From NCBI GenBank assembly GCA_019828545.1, contig JACVRA010000183.1:62001-126000 (forward strand): a DNA stretch of 64,000 nt, given 5' to 3'. Positions 24,644 through 34,155 of the stretch are shown here, one piece after another. Below the pieces are notes generated by a model, which was not told the origin of the DNA, did not search any database, and saw only the letters and a program-made list of their open reading frames with translations. A program made the translations under genes and the position numbers. Source of the stretch: Paracamarosporium sp. OC-R06-R3 (taxonomy: Eukaryota; Ascomycota; Dothideomycetes; Pleosporales; Didymosphaeriaceae). Numbering within the stretch: position 1 is the stretch's first letter; each line of letters begins with the position of its first letter.

Positions 24644-26171
24644 CTAATTTTGCGGCCTCTTGTCCGCCCATGGAGCCCGGGTGTTTGGCACTGTACCCCG
24701 CGTCGTCGACGAAGCGGCTGCTCCCGGCTTAGCCCATGGCGCAGTCGTCGTACCCCCTGGTGGTGGTAACGGCGTCGAGGATGCCCACGGTGCTTTTGTG
24801 GGTTGGTTGGGCCCAACAGGGACGGTTGGACCCTGTGCGCGAGCAGGAATACGCGAGGAAGCCCACGGCGCCGCCGTGCCACTCATTGGCCCCTTGGTGG
24901 TTTGCGTGCTAGGCTCCGCGAGGGGATCCCGCAACGCTGGCTGGGGTCGCGCTGTAGGTGCATTCGACTTAGGCTGGGATGAGGTGTGGACGCTGGCTTG
25001 GATTTCTTTCGCCAAAGGATCGCGCTCCCACGCGAACAGCGATCCAAAGGGAAAATGTTGGACGACTGGAAACTTGGAGAGCACTTCTGCGTTGTACATC
25101 TTTATCATGCCCTTGTTGATCTTCGCCCATCCCGCCTTGACACCAGATACGTCAAATAAAATGGGGCTATGTTCCCAGAAAGGCCCCTTTTTGACATCGT
25201 AAATGAAACCGATAGCGCTAAAGTACATGTTGCGGCTGCGCTCGCGTTCGACCGCAGACGCTTTTGCTACGTCTCCAGGATCAGGGGCCGAGGGGAGAGA
25301 GCCCTCGGTCTTCAGTTCGGTGAGCGACGATACTGCGGGTGAAAACTGCGCAGAACCGAATATGTAGGGCAGAAAAGAGTGGTCATCCAAGCCCCAGACG
25401 CCATGAGAGCCTGCGGGCTCGAGGGTGTAAGTCAAAATCAACCGTCGTATTAGTTGTAGGTATCTGGGAAGGGTCAGTCGGGCAGCGCAACCAATGCAAA
25501 GTAACCTACGGTTCGATAACACCTAGCACAATGGCTCGCTCTGTGGCACCATCGGTGGTTGGAGGGAACGCTCCCAGCTTCCATAAGCACCCCAGAAAGG
25601 CAAGAAAGCTCAACTCATGGCCTGTTCCGTAATCCAGTCTTTGCGAGCTACCGAAACTTCCGGTCAGATACGCTTCGAGTTCTTGCTTCGCCGTGACATC
25701 TTCTCCGGATGATTTGTCGAACGACGTAAACGCTTCCGCGGGTAGGTATTGGTCCAAAAGATCCGAGACTCGCTCATTTACTATGTCGTACCATTTCCTG
25801 AAGCTGATGTTTCCGAATCGACGAGGACCAGGATCAGGAGGTGCTTCGTCAATTATTTGCGTCAAAGCCCCGAGAAGCTTGGCGAGTTCTTGGATAACAG
25901 GTGGGAACGACACATCGGGGTCTTGCAACGTCCACTCCTTAACGTTTTCTGCTTTTTTTCCTTCTGGGCCAGTGTTACGAGGCAGCATCGCTATGTTCAA
26001 TTGAAAGATGAACGTCATGATGTCGGCATAGGCCTTGCTGGCAAGGAAGAAGGATACATCGTCTCCATCATTAATACATTTGACAGGCACTCTGAACGTA
26101 TGGCTTGCATTTCGATCCAGGGGCTTCAGGGTGCGAGCCGGCAGCGAGGTGGTTGCTTTGTCGTCCTGCAT
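24644..26171 (-). CDS. PP2A activator (PTPA/Rrd1-type peptidyl-prolyl isomerase)
   Basis: 493 aa, two exons (26171-25510, 25463-24644) with a 46-nt intron. Homologue of the phosphotyrosyl phosphatase activator, a proline isomerase that activates and assembles PP2A catalytic subunits. The conserved domain fills roughly residues 20-375: SFRKWYD, the stretch [13 protein letters not shown] that binds ATP/Mg in known structures, [17 protein letters not shown], and [10 protein letters not shown] followed by [10 protein letters not shown] and [12 protein letters not shown]. The last 110 residues are a disordered Pro/Ala/Thr tail containing four spaced APWA motifs, a feature outside the enzyme fold. 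The length suggests the Rrd1 type, but Rrd1 versus Rrd2 was not resolved. It is divergent from the AT-hook gene with 365 nt between the starts. Confidence 0.9.
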
Positions 26172-26536
26172 GATGGATGTTGGGTAAATGTTGTAGTGGG
26201 CGAGGGTTTGGCTTGGCTTGGCTACTCTAGCCTCGTGACAGCGCGTTGGCTCGGTTGTTGAGCGCGCCAGCCTCCCGAATTAATTCACCGACCGACCCCA
26301 CATGGAAGCTCCCCGCATGTTCCCGGCATGATAGTTTACAATCGCTTTCACTATCGATAGACCAATTCGTCATATGATGTCAAAGTAGCGCATAGGTATA
26401 GTGTATGTGTATCCTTATTACGCGCAGACCCGGCGGCTAATGGTTTGTAGTCTGATCCCGCAAATGCTTCCAAGGCGCCCGCATTCCAATCCAATCCTAC
26501 CTTCTCTACACTCCAGTGACAGCGGCATTGGCCAAG
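26172..26536. promoter_or_regulatory. Shared upstream region, PP2A activator and AT-hook gene
   Basis: 365 nt between two divergent start codons, so it must hold both promoters. No individual factor site is claimed. Confidence 0.45.
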
Positions 26537-29110
26537 ATGACCAGCTTTGACGATCTTGTTGAGCAGCAGCTCTTCTACGAAATCCAAGCATCGGCGAAGA
26601 AAGCCCGGTATCAAGTCCACGAGCCTCCTTCGAACTCAGCCGTCCAAAGCGCGAACCTCCTCAACGCCGCCCGTCTCAATCGTCGTCGCACAGTCGCAGC
26701 TGTTCCCTCTTCGTCTCCTTCACACACCTCGTACAACCAGGGACCGAGTAGCCTTGCAGGAGCAAGTGGCAGGACACGTAAAAGCGATGTTGGCAAACTA
26801 AAACCAGTGAACTTCCTGCGTGAGGATCTAGCGAGACAGCCGCACCAGAACCTTGCAAGGAGAGGGGATCCCTTCGACTTGGGTCTATCATCGCCTGAGA
26901 AGCCGACAGTCAAACCGTCTACAAAAGCTCAGCAGAAACCTCAGAAGAAATCGAAGAAGCTCGTGCAGCATGAACTCTCACAAGACTTAGAAGCACAAGT
27001 ACCACTTTCTGGTCAACCGAAACCAGAAGTGACGGAGCATCAAACACCACCAGGATCTTCACCCCTACATATCACGGACGTACAGTATCTTGAAGAAGTT
27101 CCAGAAACACCATCTCGGGCTAGTGAGTCGCTGGTCAGCAAACCTGACTCACAGTTGGACTATTCGAGAGGGCTAGAGGAACATTCGCGCGCAGGGAAAC
27201 GAAAGGCCGCACATCATTCATTAGCTACTGTAAGACAATCGAAGTCTCCTCGAAGAGATGGAGCTGACGCAGCGGAAAATGGAATGGCGGAGGCAGTGGA
27301 AGGAGAGAATGAACACGAGCTCGAACCACTGAAGCATGGACAGAAACCGCCTCAACATAGCTCCAAACTAACTGAGCTGCAACGTCTCAAGAGTCGGAAA
27401 GTGAAGAACCTGAAAGCATCCGATATCACGGATAGTCTAGATATACCGTCTAATACGGAAAGCCACACTGACGAACGCTCTGGTCGTACTAAGCAACCGG
27501 AGCAGCAACTCTACCCCATGGAAACGGAGCAGCCTCCGCATCGTAAAGGAAGGAAACCGAAAGCGTCGAAGGACCTCCATATCCTAAGCACTGCATCAGA
27601 ACAAGAGCAAGGATTTCAACCTCAGGAGCCAGAACCTAAACGTCGAAAAGGCAGACCGCCAAAGACATCAAAGAACCTGCAGAGTGTATGTGTCACATCT
27701 AGTAGGGATAATGAAGTCGAAGGAGCACCCGAGCATCCTGAACAGACGCAGTCGAAAGCGAAAAAGGCTAGCCGCGCTCCAGAACCTAGTGCAGAGGCAG
27801 AGCGCTCGATGAACGACACCTCGCAACATCACCATCTGCTGAACCGTGACCATCACACTCACAATGTAGCCGAGGAACTGCAGGAGGATGACGAAGAAGA
27901 TGGTCCGGCTCAACCAGTTCCGGACGTGGTCGATCTTGGGGAGCTTAGTGAAGAGGGTGAGTCGCAGGACGAGGATGGCAATGACAATGAAGGGAACGAC
28001 GCTGCCCAGCTCTCCGACATTGACGTAGTGGTCAGATTTTTAGACTCAAGGGAACGAAGTGGTGATTGTCAGACCGAAGACGCAATGAACATCAAGAAAG
28101 CATGTCAACAAGCCCTTGAGGTTTTCGTTGACTCTGATACAAAGATGCACGAAGTCTCCACCATCACTAAAAACTTACAAAGTCTACTCTCCAAATATGG
28201 CGCCGGTAGCGGTGAGAAGGCGCGCAAATCGCTCAAGGCTGATGCATATGGCTACATATTTCGACATGTTGTAAACTATCTAGAATTGCTCTACGATTGG
28301 CTGTCGCAGAAGTACCATGATTTTCAGTCGTCTTTAGATGCTATGCGTATCATCGCTCCATTTGTCAGCGCCATCGTTGCCTTCAAGGACAGGATTGCAG
28401 ACTGGAAAGTCAAGCTCCCTCCTCGACATAAGGGCGACCGACTCATCAAGGACATTGACAACGAGGTCATCGCTCCACTCAGAAGACTCTCTGAAACTTA
28501 TCATGTAGTTCTACGCAGGCTCAAAGACGAGGCTCAGAAGAAGCATACACACGAAGACGCTGTGCGAAAACGTCGCGAACAGGAACGGCACGAGCAACAT
28601 AAGCAAGAACTGGAAGCATTACGAGTGGAGAAAAGGAATCACTGGATCGATCTGCATGTTTGCCGATTACAAGTCGAGCCAGATCGGCATCGACGCCAAG
28701 CTTTGAGTTTGAGGCAGGAGTACTTCGAGAAGAAGATGGCAACGTGGATGGACGAAGCGACGGAGGGGAGGGAAGAACGAGACGCTAATGGCATCCCTTT
28801 TTCCCGTGTAGACGTCTTCAAGAAGCGTACTGTACCTCCTGCACATCTCTCTTCTGCTGACATAGGGAAGGAGTGGACGGATGAGCAAATGGAGGCTTTG
28901 ATCGATGGCTTGACAAAGTTCGCGGGGCCCTACGTCTTTCACAACATCTTCAGGAACTACTGCGAGCCAGGAGGTCCTCTAAGGCAATTTGATGTTCCCG
29001 AAATCACCGCGAAGGCGGCAGATGTGAAAATTCGACTGCTCGCAAGGTTTCAAGAACAGGATTGGAAGGAGGTGCCGGAGTGGATTGCAAAGATACCCAT
29101 TTTGCCTTGA
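26537..29110 (+). CDS. Large nuclear AT-hook protein with C-terminal SANT/Myb-like segment
   Basis: 857-codon uninterrupted frame. I start at the ATG at 26537; the frame is open a little upstream but without an ATG. Residues 1-500 are charged and disordered, with two AT-hook-like cores (RKGRKPK near 345, KRRKGRPPK near 375) and a long acidic run. Residues about 540-760 look helical. The last 100 residues contain EWTDEQMEALIDGLTKF followed by YVFHNIFRNY and PGGPLRQ, reminiscent of a fungal SANT/Myb-type fold. I infer a chromatin or DNA-binding role. The specific protein is not recognised; kinetochore or telomere proteins are possible but unsupported. Confidence 0.75.
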   Translation: MTSFDDLVEQQLFYEIQASAKKARYQVHEPPSNSAVQSANLLNAARLNRRRTVAAVPSSSPSHTSYNQGPSSLAGASGRTRKSDVGKLKPVNFLREDLARQPHQNLARRGDPFDLGLSSPEKPTVKPSTKAQQKPQKKSKKLVQHELSQDLEAQVPLSGQPKPEVTEHQTPPGSSPLHITDVQYLEEVPETPSRASESLVSKPDSQLDYSRGLEEHSRAGKRKAAHHSLATVRQSKSPRRDGADAAENGMAEAVEGENEHELEPLKHGQKPPQHSSKLTELQRLKSRKVKNLKASDITDSLDIPSNTESHTDERSGRTKQPEQQLYPMETEQPPHRKGRKPKASKDLHILSTASEQEQGFQPQEPEPKRRKGRPPKTSKNLQSVCVTSSRDNEVEGAPEHPEQTQSKAKKASRAPEPSAEAERSMNDTSQHHHLLNRDHHTHNVAEELQEDDEEDGPAQPVPDVVDLGELSEEGESQDEDGNDNEGNDAAQLSDIDVVVRFLDSRERSGDCQTEDAMNIKKACQQALEVFVDSDTKMHEVSTITKNLQSLLSKYGAGSGEKARKSLKADAYGYIFRHVVNYLELLYDWLSQKYHDFQSSLDAMRIIAPFVSAIVAFKDRIADWKVKLPPRHKGDRLIKDIDNEVIAPLRRLSETYHVVLRRLKDEAQKKHTHEDAVRKRREQERHEQHKQELEALRVEKRNHWIDLHVCRLQVEPDRHRRQALSLRQEYFEKKMATWMDEATEGREERDANGIPFSRVDVFKKRTVPPAHLSSADIGKEWTDEQMEALIDGLTKFAGPYVFHNIFRNYCEPGGPLRQFDVPEITAKAADVKIRLLARFQEQDWKEVPEWIAKIPILP

Positions 29111-29563
29111 GGAGTCGCAGTTATTGAATTGGAAGGACATTTGGTTTGACAAGACGGTCGGCGGCTCGGTGTGTTGGTAGTCTCCGCTTCCAGCAGCACA
29201 GTAATGGTTGGATGAAGATGCTGTCGGTATTACGGTGTTGCGTTTTGCTTTCTTGCTCACTATTTCCGTGAAGTGTTGTGGCGTTGGTATCATCCTAATG
29301 AGCATCGACTATTCGTTTCTTCCTTGTTTATCAGTCCAATATGTATGTAACGACAGGTTGCTTCTTCACTCGAGCGCCCCGGCAACGCCCGTCACCCAGG
29401 TCAACGATTTCACGCGCGTAGACCGCCTTCGCTTGAACTGCTGCCTTCCGTTTGCACACCCATTTCAACCACATACACTCACACACACACGCTCATCAAA
29501 CCCACACTCACCTTTTACGCTCAACACCTCGCACCCGCCGAACCTCCAACGCGCACTCGCACA
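29111..29563. other. Intergenic, promoter of the SAP-domain gene
   Basis: About 450 nt; the last 100 nt are CA-rich (a run of CACACA near 29480) directly before the next start codon, as often seen in fungal 5' leaders. Nothing else recognised. Confidence 0.45.
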
Positions 29564-30577
29564 ATGGTTGACTACAAGAAAATCAAGAACGCCGAACTCG
29601 CTGTTCTCCTCTCGCGCCGCGGCCTCGAGTCCGGCGGCACAAAGACGGAGATGATAGCTCGCCTCGTGAAGCAGGATGCCGAAGAGGCTGCCGCGGAGAA
29701 AGCTACGCTGTGGGCGGTTAGGGAGGCTTCTGCGCCTGTGGTGAAGGACAAGGACAATGAGAACGAGAATGAGAAAAACAAAGGTACGTTAAGTAAGGAC
29801 AAGGGCGGTGCGGATCGTGCTGGGGTGTTGAGGAAGAGCGGGACTTTGCGGAAGGAGAGGCTGGAGAGGGCTAGGGCGAAGTTATTTGCGAAGACAGCAG
29901 GTCTAGAGCAGGAGGAGAAGGAGGGACACGGATGGATTGAGAGGGAGGCCGAGATTTTGGGTGGCGACGCTCATGTGAAGGAGTTGATGAGTGGAGAGTT
30001 CTTGGGAGGGGCTGGATATCCGGTTGGGAAGCACGAGGTCCCCGAGCAGGAGAATTCCAACGGTAAGTTCCTTTCCCACTGGTTGTGGATTCACGGATCT
30101 GAGGCTATGGCTCCGGAATAAGTTTGCTAATCAGACTGCGGGTCAGGTATCGTGGTCAACTTGACGCCGGCCACTCCCACCTCGCGTGGTGGCGGTCGTC
30201 GTCGGCGTACCCGCTGGGACGTAGAGCATGACGAGAAGACCTCTTCTGTTCTCCTTGCTACAGATGATGCTCACGACAATGACGACGACGTCAGCGATGC
30301 GTCGACGGTTCGCCCGTACGTGTCACCCGAGAAGATTCCCCTGCCAGAGGGCGACGACAACCTTGAACAGGGCCCCCAGACCGTTCGGGAGACCACTATC
30401 GTGGACACAAACGACTCCACCGCCGCTTTCATAGTGCTCTTCGTCACTATCTCCGTTTCTCTAACGATAATCTCCGCCATGAAGCCAGGCACCATGGCAG
30501 AGATGTGGAGCTATGTGGTGGCCTTTGCCGAGGATCCGGTTGGAAGCGTTTACGCAAGCATCACAGGACACAATTGA
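29564..30577 (+). CDS. SAP-domain protein with C-terminal membrane helix
   Basis: 309 aa in two exons (29564-30062, 30147-30577; 84-nt intron). Residues 1-38 form a SAP domain (KIKNAELAVLLSRRGLESGG then TEMIARL), a helix-turn-helix that binds DNA or RNA-protein complexes. A charged coiled section follows, with a Lys/Glu-rich run and an RRRRTRW patch after the splice. Near the C-terminus there is one hydrophobic helix (AAFIVLFVTISVSLTIISAM) and about 35 further residues. A chromatin-type domain plus a membrane anchor suggests tethering at the inner nuclear envelope or another membrane, as for LEM/HeH proteins; this is inference. No signal peptide. Not matched to a named protein. Confidence 0.78.
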
Positions 30578-31065
30578 GCGGTGTTGAGGGAGGCTCTATG
30601 TTGTCTCAAACGAGACCCTGGTCAAAGCATCACGGAAGTGGGTTACAAGCTCGTGCATGTGATGTTAATCATTGGCTGAAGCTTAGCGGAGTAACGGTAG
30701 CTTTCAGCGTAGTATAGTCATGGTTTCGGGATTGGTTGGAATACTTCAGTCATGGTTTCGATAGTAGTTGGATGTCAATCGAAAAGGTACTCGTGCCAAT
30801 CTGATTCTTTTCCATTGTTCTGTTTGTGTGACGACACGAGGGCAATTGGGACAGCTCAGTGTTGAAGCTAAGCTTGCCCGTTTGCAGATTTCGTCGCCAC
30901 GGCAGAGCGTGACTGCCAGTTACGGAAGCCCTCAAACGCGCTTCGAAGGCTCCCTCTCGTGTCAGTAGCAACATTTAAACCAGCCTTTTCGCTCGTCTAC
31001 TTCGCCATCATCCAGCCCTCATTATCTACATTCCAACTACAATTCATCCGGACACTTTCATCACC
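30578..31065. other. Intergenic, promoter of the orphan gene
   Basis: About 490 nt. A pyrimidine-rich leader precedes the next start. Nothing else recognised. Confidence 0.45.
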
Positions 31066-31906
31066 ATGGCACCTGTTAGCCTCACCCGTGAAGAGTTGGA
31101 GAATTGGGCTAAGGCTACCTTTCCTTCCGAGTTCGCCTTGTTCAAGGTCCAGGTCGACAAGATCATGACCCCAATCTCCGACCCCAAAACCGACCCGAAT
31201 CACCATGTCATGCCGAAGTACCGCGATTGGGTGGAGCCACTCAAGAGCGAGAGGGGCCAGCATGGTTCGCAATACCATAAGTTCCTCGTCATCGGCTTCT
31301 TCAAGGATTCGGGCGATGATAGCAATGACGGGACGGACAAGCTCTGTGCATATATGTGGTGGGGCAGGGGACTTATCGGCTTGACACGCCAAGCCATGGA
31401 TGGCTGCCTCAAGACCTATAACAAGAACAAGATCAATTCGGATGATCCGCTTGGCGACAGCAATCTGAAGCTCTTTCCGTTCTGGAGGGCAATTCACGCT
31501 CAAGACCCGAATCCCCGCGGCCCTCTCTTGCGCACCACCGTCCTATATCTCTACATGATGCGCTTCATCCAGCAGAAGTTCGATGGCGACTTTGCAGTCA
31601 AAGATAACTTCGAGAAGGCCTGCAAGGCTTGGGCTGCCCATGCTCAGGCCCTCACAATCTCCAAGGAGCTGCCTTTTCGGGGAGCGCCTCAGTGTAGGTT
31701 ACTTGTGTCAAATTTTAGAGTGATGCAGAAGGCTGACTGGACTCAATAGCTCATCAAACCCCCGCCGCTCCCACCTCAGGTGATGCCAAGGAGGCCCAGG
31801 CTGGAGGCCCTCAGTGTAAGTTACCTTTGTCAAATCGTGAAGTCATACAGAAGGCTGACTGGACTCAATAGCTTCTGAGGCTGCTGCTCTGGAGGAGAAG
31901 AAGTAG
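31066..31906 (+). CDS. Orphan protein with two near-duplicate introns
   Basis: 242 aa in three exons (31066-31693, 31750-31815, 31872-31906). The first exon encodes a compact soluble domain of about 205 residues with no motif I can name; it contains YHKFLVIGFFKDSGDD and a tryptophan-rich YMWWGRGLIG. Exons 2 and 3 add a short Ala/Pro/Glu tail ending in LEEKK. Both introns are 56 nt, phase 1, and about 84% identical. The preceding exon edge (CCTCAGT) is repeated too, so the tail seems to have grown by duplication or by intron insertion. No signal peptide or membrane helix. It lies directly upstream of the tandem element array. Function unknown. Confidence 0.75.
31694..31749 (+). repeat. Intron A, near-identical to intron B
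   Basis: 56-nt intron whose last 22 bases (CAGAAGGCTGACTGGACTCA plus a terminal TAG-type acceptor) are the same as in the next intron. Overall nine mismatches over 58 aligned positions including the two exon bases in front. Donor GTAGGT. Confidence 0.85.
31816..31871 (+). repeat. Intron B, near-identical to intron A
   Basis: 56-nt intron with consensus donor GTAAGT and the same branch-site and acceptor region (GCTGAC, then AATAG) as intron A. Same length, same phase and same flanking exon bases as its partner 122 nt upstream. Confidence 0.85.
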
Positions 31907-32130
31907 GCTGGGGATGGGGAGGATGCGAGTTTAAGGTGGAGATCTTAGTAGCTTGAGTTGCCTCTGGATGGGCAATACGTGGGTCAAGCTGTGTTCGGTC
32001 AGTGAGCTGAGGCATACCAGGCTATGTAGTCTGCAAATAGATATTCAGTGAATTCACCACCTCTGCCACCTGTGAACTTCCCAATCTCTCAATCTTTATG
32101 AATGCTCTATTTTCGATGTTCGTACTTTAA

Positions 32131-32291
32131 TACTATATAGATTTCTTAAATTCAGTATATTCCATCCAGAATCAGCTTGCAATTCAGCTGCGATTGTCGT
32201 GAGGCTTTACTAAGCAGGATCGTAGTTGAGCGTGGGTTCGATTCCAGTAGATGGCACAGCCAAGTTATTAAACCCCACCGTCTGCTTTTTT
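32131..32291 (+). ncRNA. Candidate Pol III small RNA unit 1 (type A)
   Basis: TATA-like TACTATATAG at 32131. Full-consensus B box GGTTCGATTCC at 32235-32245. Terminal stem AGATGG (32249-32254) with CCGTCT (32278-32283), including one G-U pair. Six T at 32286-32291 as a Pol III-type terminator. The 64 bases at 32181-32244 are identical to unit 4. A-box similarity is weak in this subtype. Confidence 0.5.
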
Positions 32292-32480
32292 GCCATTTTT
32301 AGTGAAGTGATGAACTGTGGTGAGGTGAATGAATAGCCTTCGGAGTGAGTGAACGACCTTGGTGGTGAACAAACACATATCCGTTGGACGCCACCTACAC
32401 AAAGTGACATTGACCTCACCCTCAACTCTTCGGAATGAAACCACCAAGTCTACAACTTGTATGAACTTCTCAATTGATAT

Positions 32481-32642
32481 ACTATATGAATTTTCGAAGT
32501 TTGGTATATACTATCCAGAATCGACTTGCAACTCTTTGGTTCAACTTGCCGTAAGATCAAGTGGCGGGTGTTGGATATTGAGCGTGAGTTCGATTCAGTA
32601 GACGGACAGCTAAGTTATTAAACTTATCCGTCTGCTTTTTTT
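32481..32642 (+). ncRNA. Candidate Pol III small RNA unit 2 (type B)
   Basis: A box TGGTTCAACTTG (32537-32548) fits the eukaryotic pattern TRGYNNARYNNG. B box GAGTTCGATTC is at 32586-32596, about 37 nt further. The terminal hairpin has a 7-bp outer stem (AGACGGA at 32600, TCCGTCT at 32627) and a 6-bp inner stem (TAAGTT/AACTTA) closed by an ATTA loop. Seven T follow at 32636-32642. This is the best-formed copy. Confidence 0.52.
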
Positions 32643-32890
32643 CTGCCTCTACCGCTGTGGTGAATGAACGCATACGCATTGTACGCCGCCCACACAGGAT
32701 GCCATATTTCGAGGACCTTGGCCATGCTAAGCATATCAAAGGGCAAAACAAGGCTGAGACGAAGCCGTCACTGTCACGAATGTGATCGAGTCTTTGAAAA
32801 GTGAGCGAAGCTATGCAGGCAGGTGATACTCACCCTCAGCACTTCCAAATGGAATCACCAAGTCCGGGATCAGTAAGAACTTAATTAGTT

Positions 32891-33052
32891 GTACTATAGA
32901 TATTTTCAAGTTCGGCATATCCTATCCGGACTCGACTCGCAATTCTTTGGTTCAACTGCCGTAAGGCCAGGTGGCAGGTGTTGGATATTGAGCGTGAGTT
33001 CGATTCAGTAGATTGGCAGTTAAGTTATTAAACTCAGCCGTCTACTTTTTTT
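32891..33052 (+). ncRNA. Candidate Pol III small RNA unit 3 (type B)
   Basis: A-box-like TGGTTCAACTG (32948-32958), B box GAGTTCGATTC (32996-33006). The stem GTAGATTGGC (33008-33017) pairs with GCCGTCTAC (33037-33045) with one bulged T. Its sequence differs from unit 2 but it stays paired. Seven T at 33046-33052. Confidence 0.5.
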
Positions 33053-33210
33053 GCTTTTTCGTGACATTCTCCCTCTGTGGTGAGTGAACGTATACCTATT
33101 ACAAGTCGCCTATACGAGGTGAACTTCACCCTCATCTTCACCCTTCACCTTTACCTTTTGCCTTTCCCCTCAGCCCGTCTAAATAAAACTATCAAGTCTC
33201 TAACTTGTAC

Positions 33211-33380
33211 TATATATATATTCTAAGTTCAGCATATTTCATTCAGAATCAGCTCGCAATTCAGCTGCGATTGTCGTGAGGCTTTACTAAGCAGGATCGT
33301 AGTTGAGCGTGGGTTCGATTCAGTAGACGTACAAGTAAGTTGTTAGACTTTGTCGTCTGCTTTTTGCTTTTTTTTTTTTT
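33211..33380 (+). ncRNA. Candidate Pol III small RNA unit 4 (type A)
   Basis: TATA block at 33211-33220. The core at 33258-33321 is identical over 64 bases to unit 1. B box GGTTCGATTC at 33312-33321. Short stem AGACG (33325) with CGTCT (33354). Five T at 33361, then a 13-T run at 33368-33380. Confidence 0.48.
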
Positions 33381-34155
33381 GGTGGGCACGTTGTAGTGAA
33401 CATAGACATGCCTACATGTGTCTATACTACCTGATATTAGTTAACACACTAAGTACCTCACTCAGTAAAGCGTAACGGCAAGCTTATTTGATAAGGTTAT
33501 CTTATACTCCTATTACACACTGCGATGGACGGATCCACATGTGAACATCAGCACGCCGCTGACCTTTTGTCGGCATTCTCACACCCAACACCAACAACGT
33601 GCTGCCTTCCCCCGCCCACACCACACCTCCACCTATTTGCTCAATCACTGACAGGGAAGACATCTCAGCACGTCAACATGGTCCCGTTTCTCCCTCACCA
33701 GCATCCGTGCAACGCCCTTTGCAACTTCCCCTCCGGCGACACCTACACAGGCCTACACTCTCTCTCCAAACAAGGAAGGAGTCGGTTTAGTGGAACGAAA
33801 AGCGGTATATAGAACTTCACAGAGGTTGACCGGCTGACAGAAAGCGAGCCCTATGGTAACGCATAAGGTTTAAGTGTTGAGAGGAGTGTGGGGGAACAGT
33901 CTTGATCATGGATGGATAATGCAAGTGTAAACCAGAAAAGTGCTTGAAGATACTCATGCTAATCGCTATCAACGCTAGAAAACCCCGAAATTTTTCTCAA
34001 CCTGCTGTAATCCACTGATCAGAGTGCCAGAACGCCGTGCCTGTCATGATCTAATATGCCAGCGAAAACACACAGCGCTTAATCCCCAGCCAAGAAAGGT
34101 CGAATGCTTCATATGCCAGTGTGTGGATATCCTTTGGTAAAACAAAGTAAGGCCG
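33381..34155. other. Intergenic after the array
   Basis: About 0.8 kb. One 95-codon frame on the plus strand (33525-33812) is Cys/His/Pro-rich without a domain and is not called. No fifth copy of the tandem element was seen. Confidence 0.45.

Larger units (their letters stand above)
32131..33380 (+). repeat. Tandem array of four Pol III-like units
   Basis: Four direct repeats with B-box-like cores at 32235, 32586, 32996 and 33312, so spacing is 351, 410 and 316 nt. Each unit has, in order, a TATA-like block, a conserved CAGAATC/CGACT segment, an internal core ending in TTGAGCGTG(G/A)GTTCGATTC, a hairpin and a T-tract. Spacers share weaker similarity (for example GGTGA(A/G)TGAACG). Copies 1 and 4 form one subtype and copies 2 and 3 another, giving an A-B-B-A order. 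No open frame explains the conservation. Confidence 0.8.

Noticed and set aside
32221..32300. Possible tRNA gene because of the perfect B box at 32235
   Set aside because: No acceptor stem, anticodon arm or matching D-arm could be folded around it, and the T stem pairs poorly. A tRNA-derived or independent Pol III element fits better.
33525..33812. 95-codon plus-strand frame with a short FPSGDTYTG stretch that recalls a MORN repeat
   Set aside because: Only one weak motif, otherwise Pro/His/Cys-rich low complexity with an overlapping alternative frame. Not enough for a gene call.
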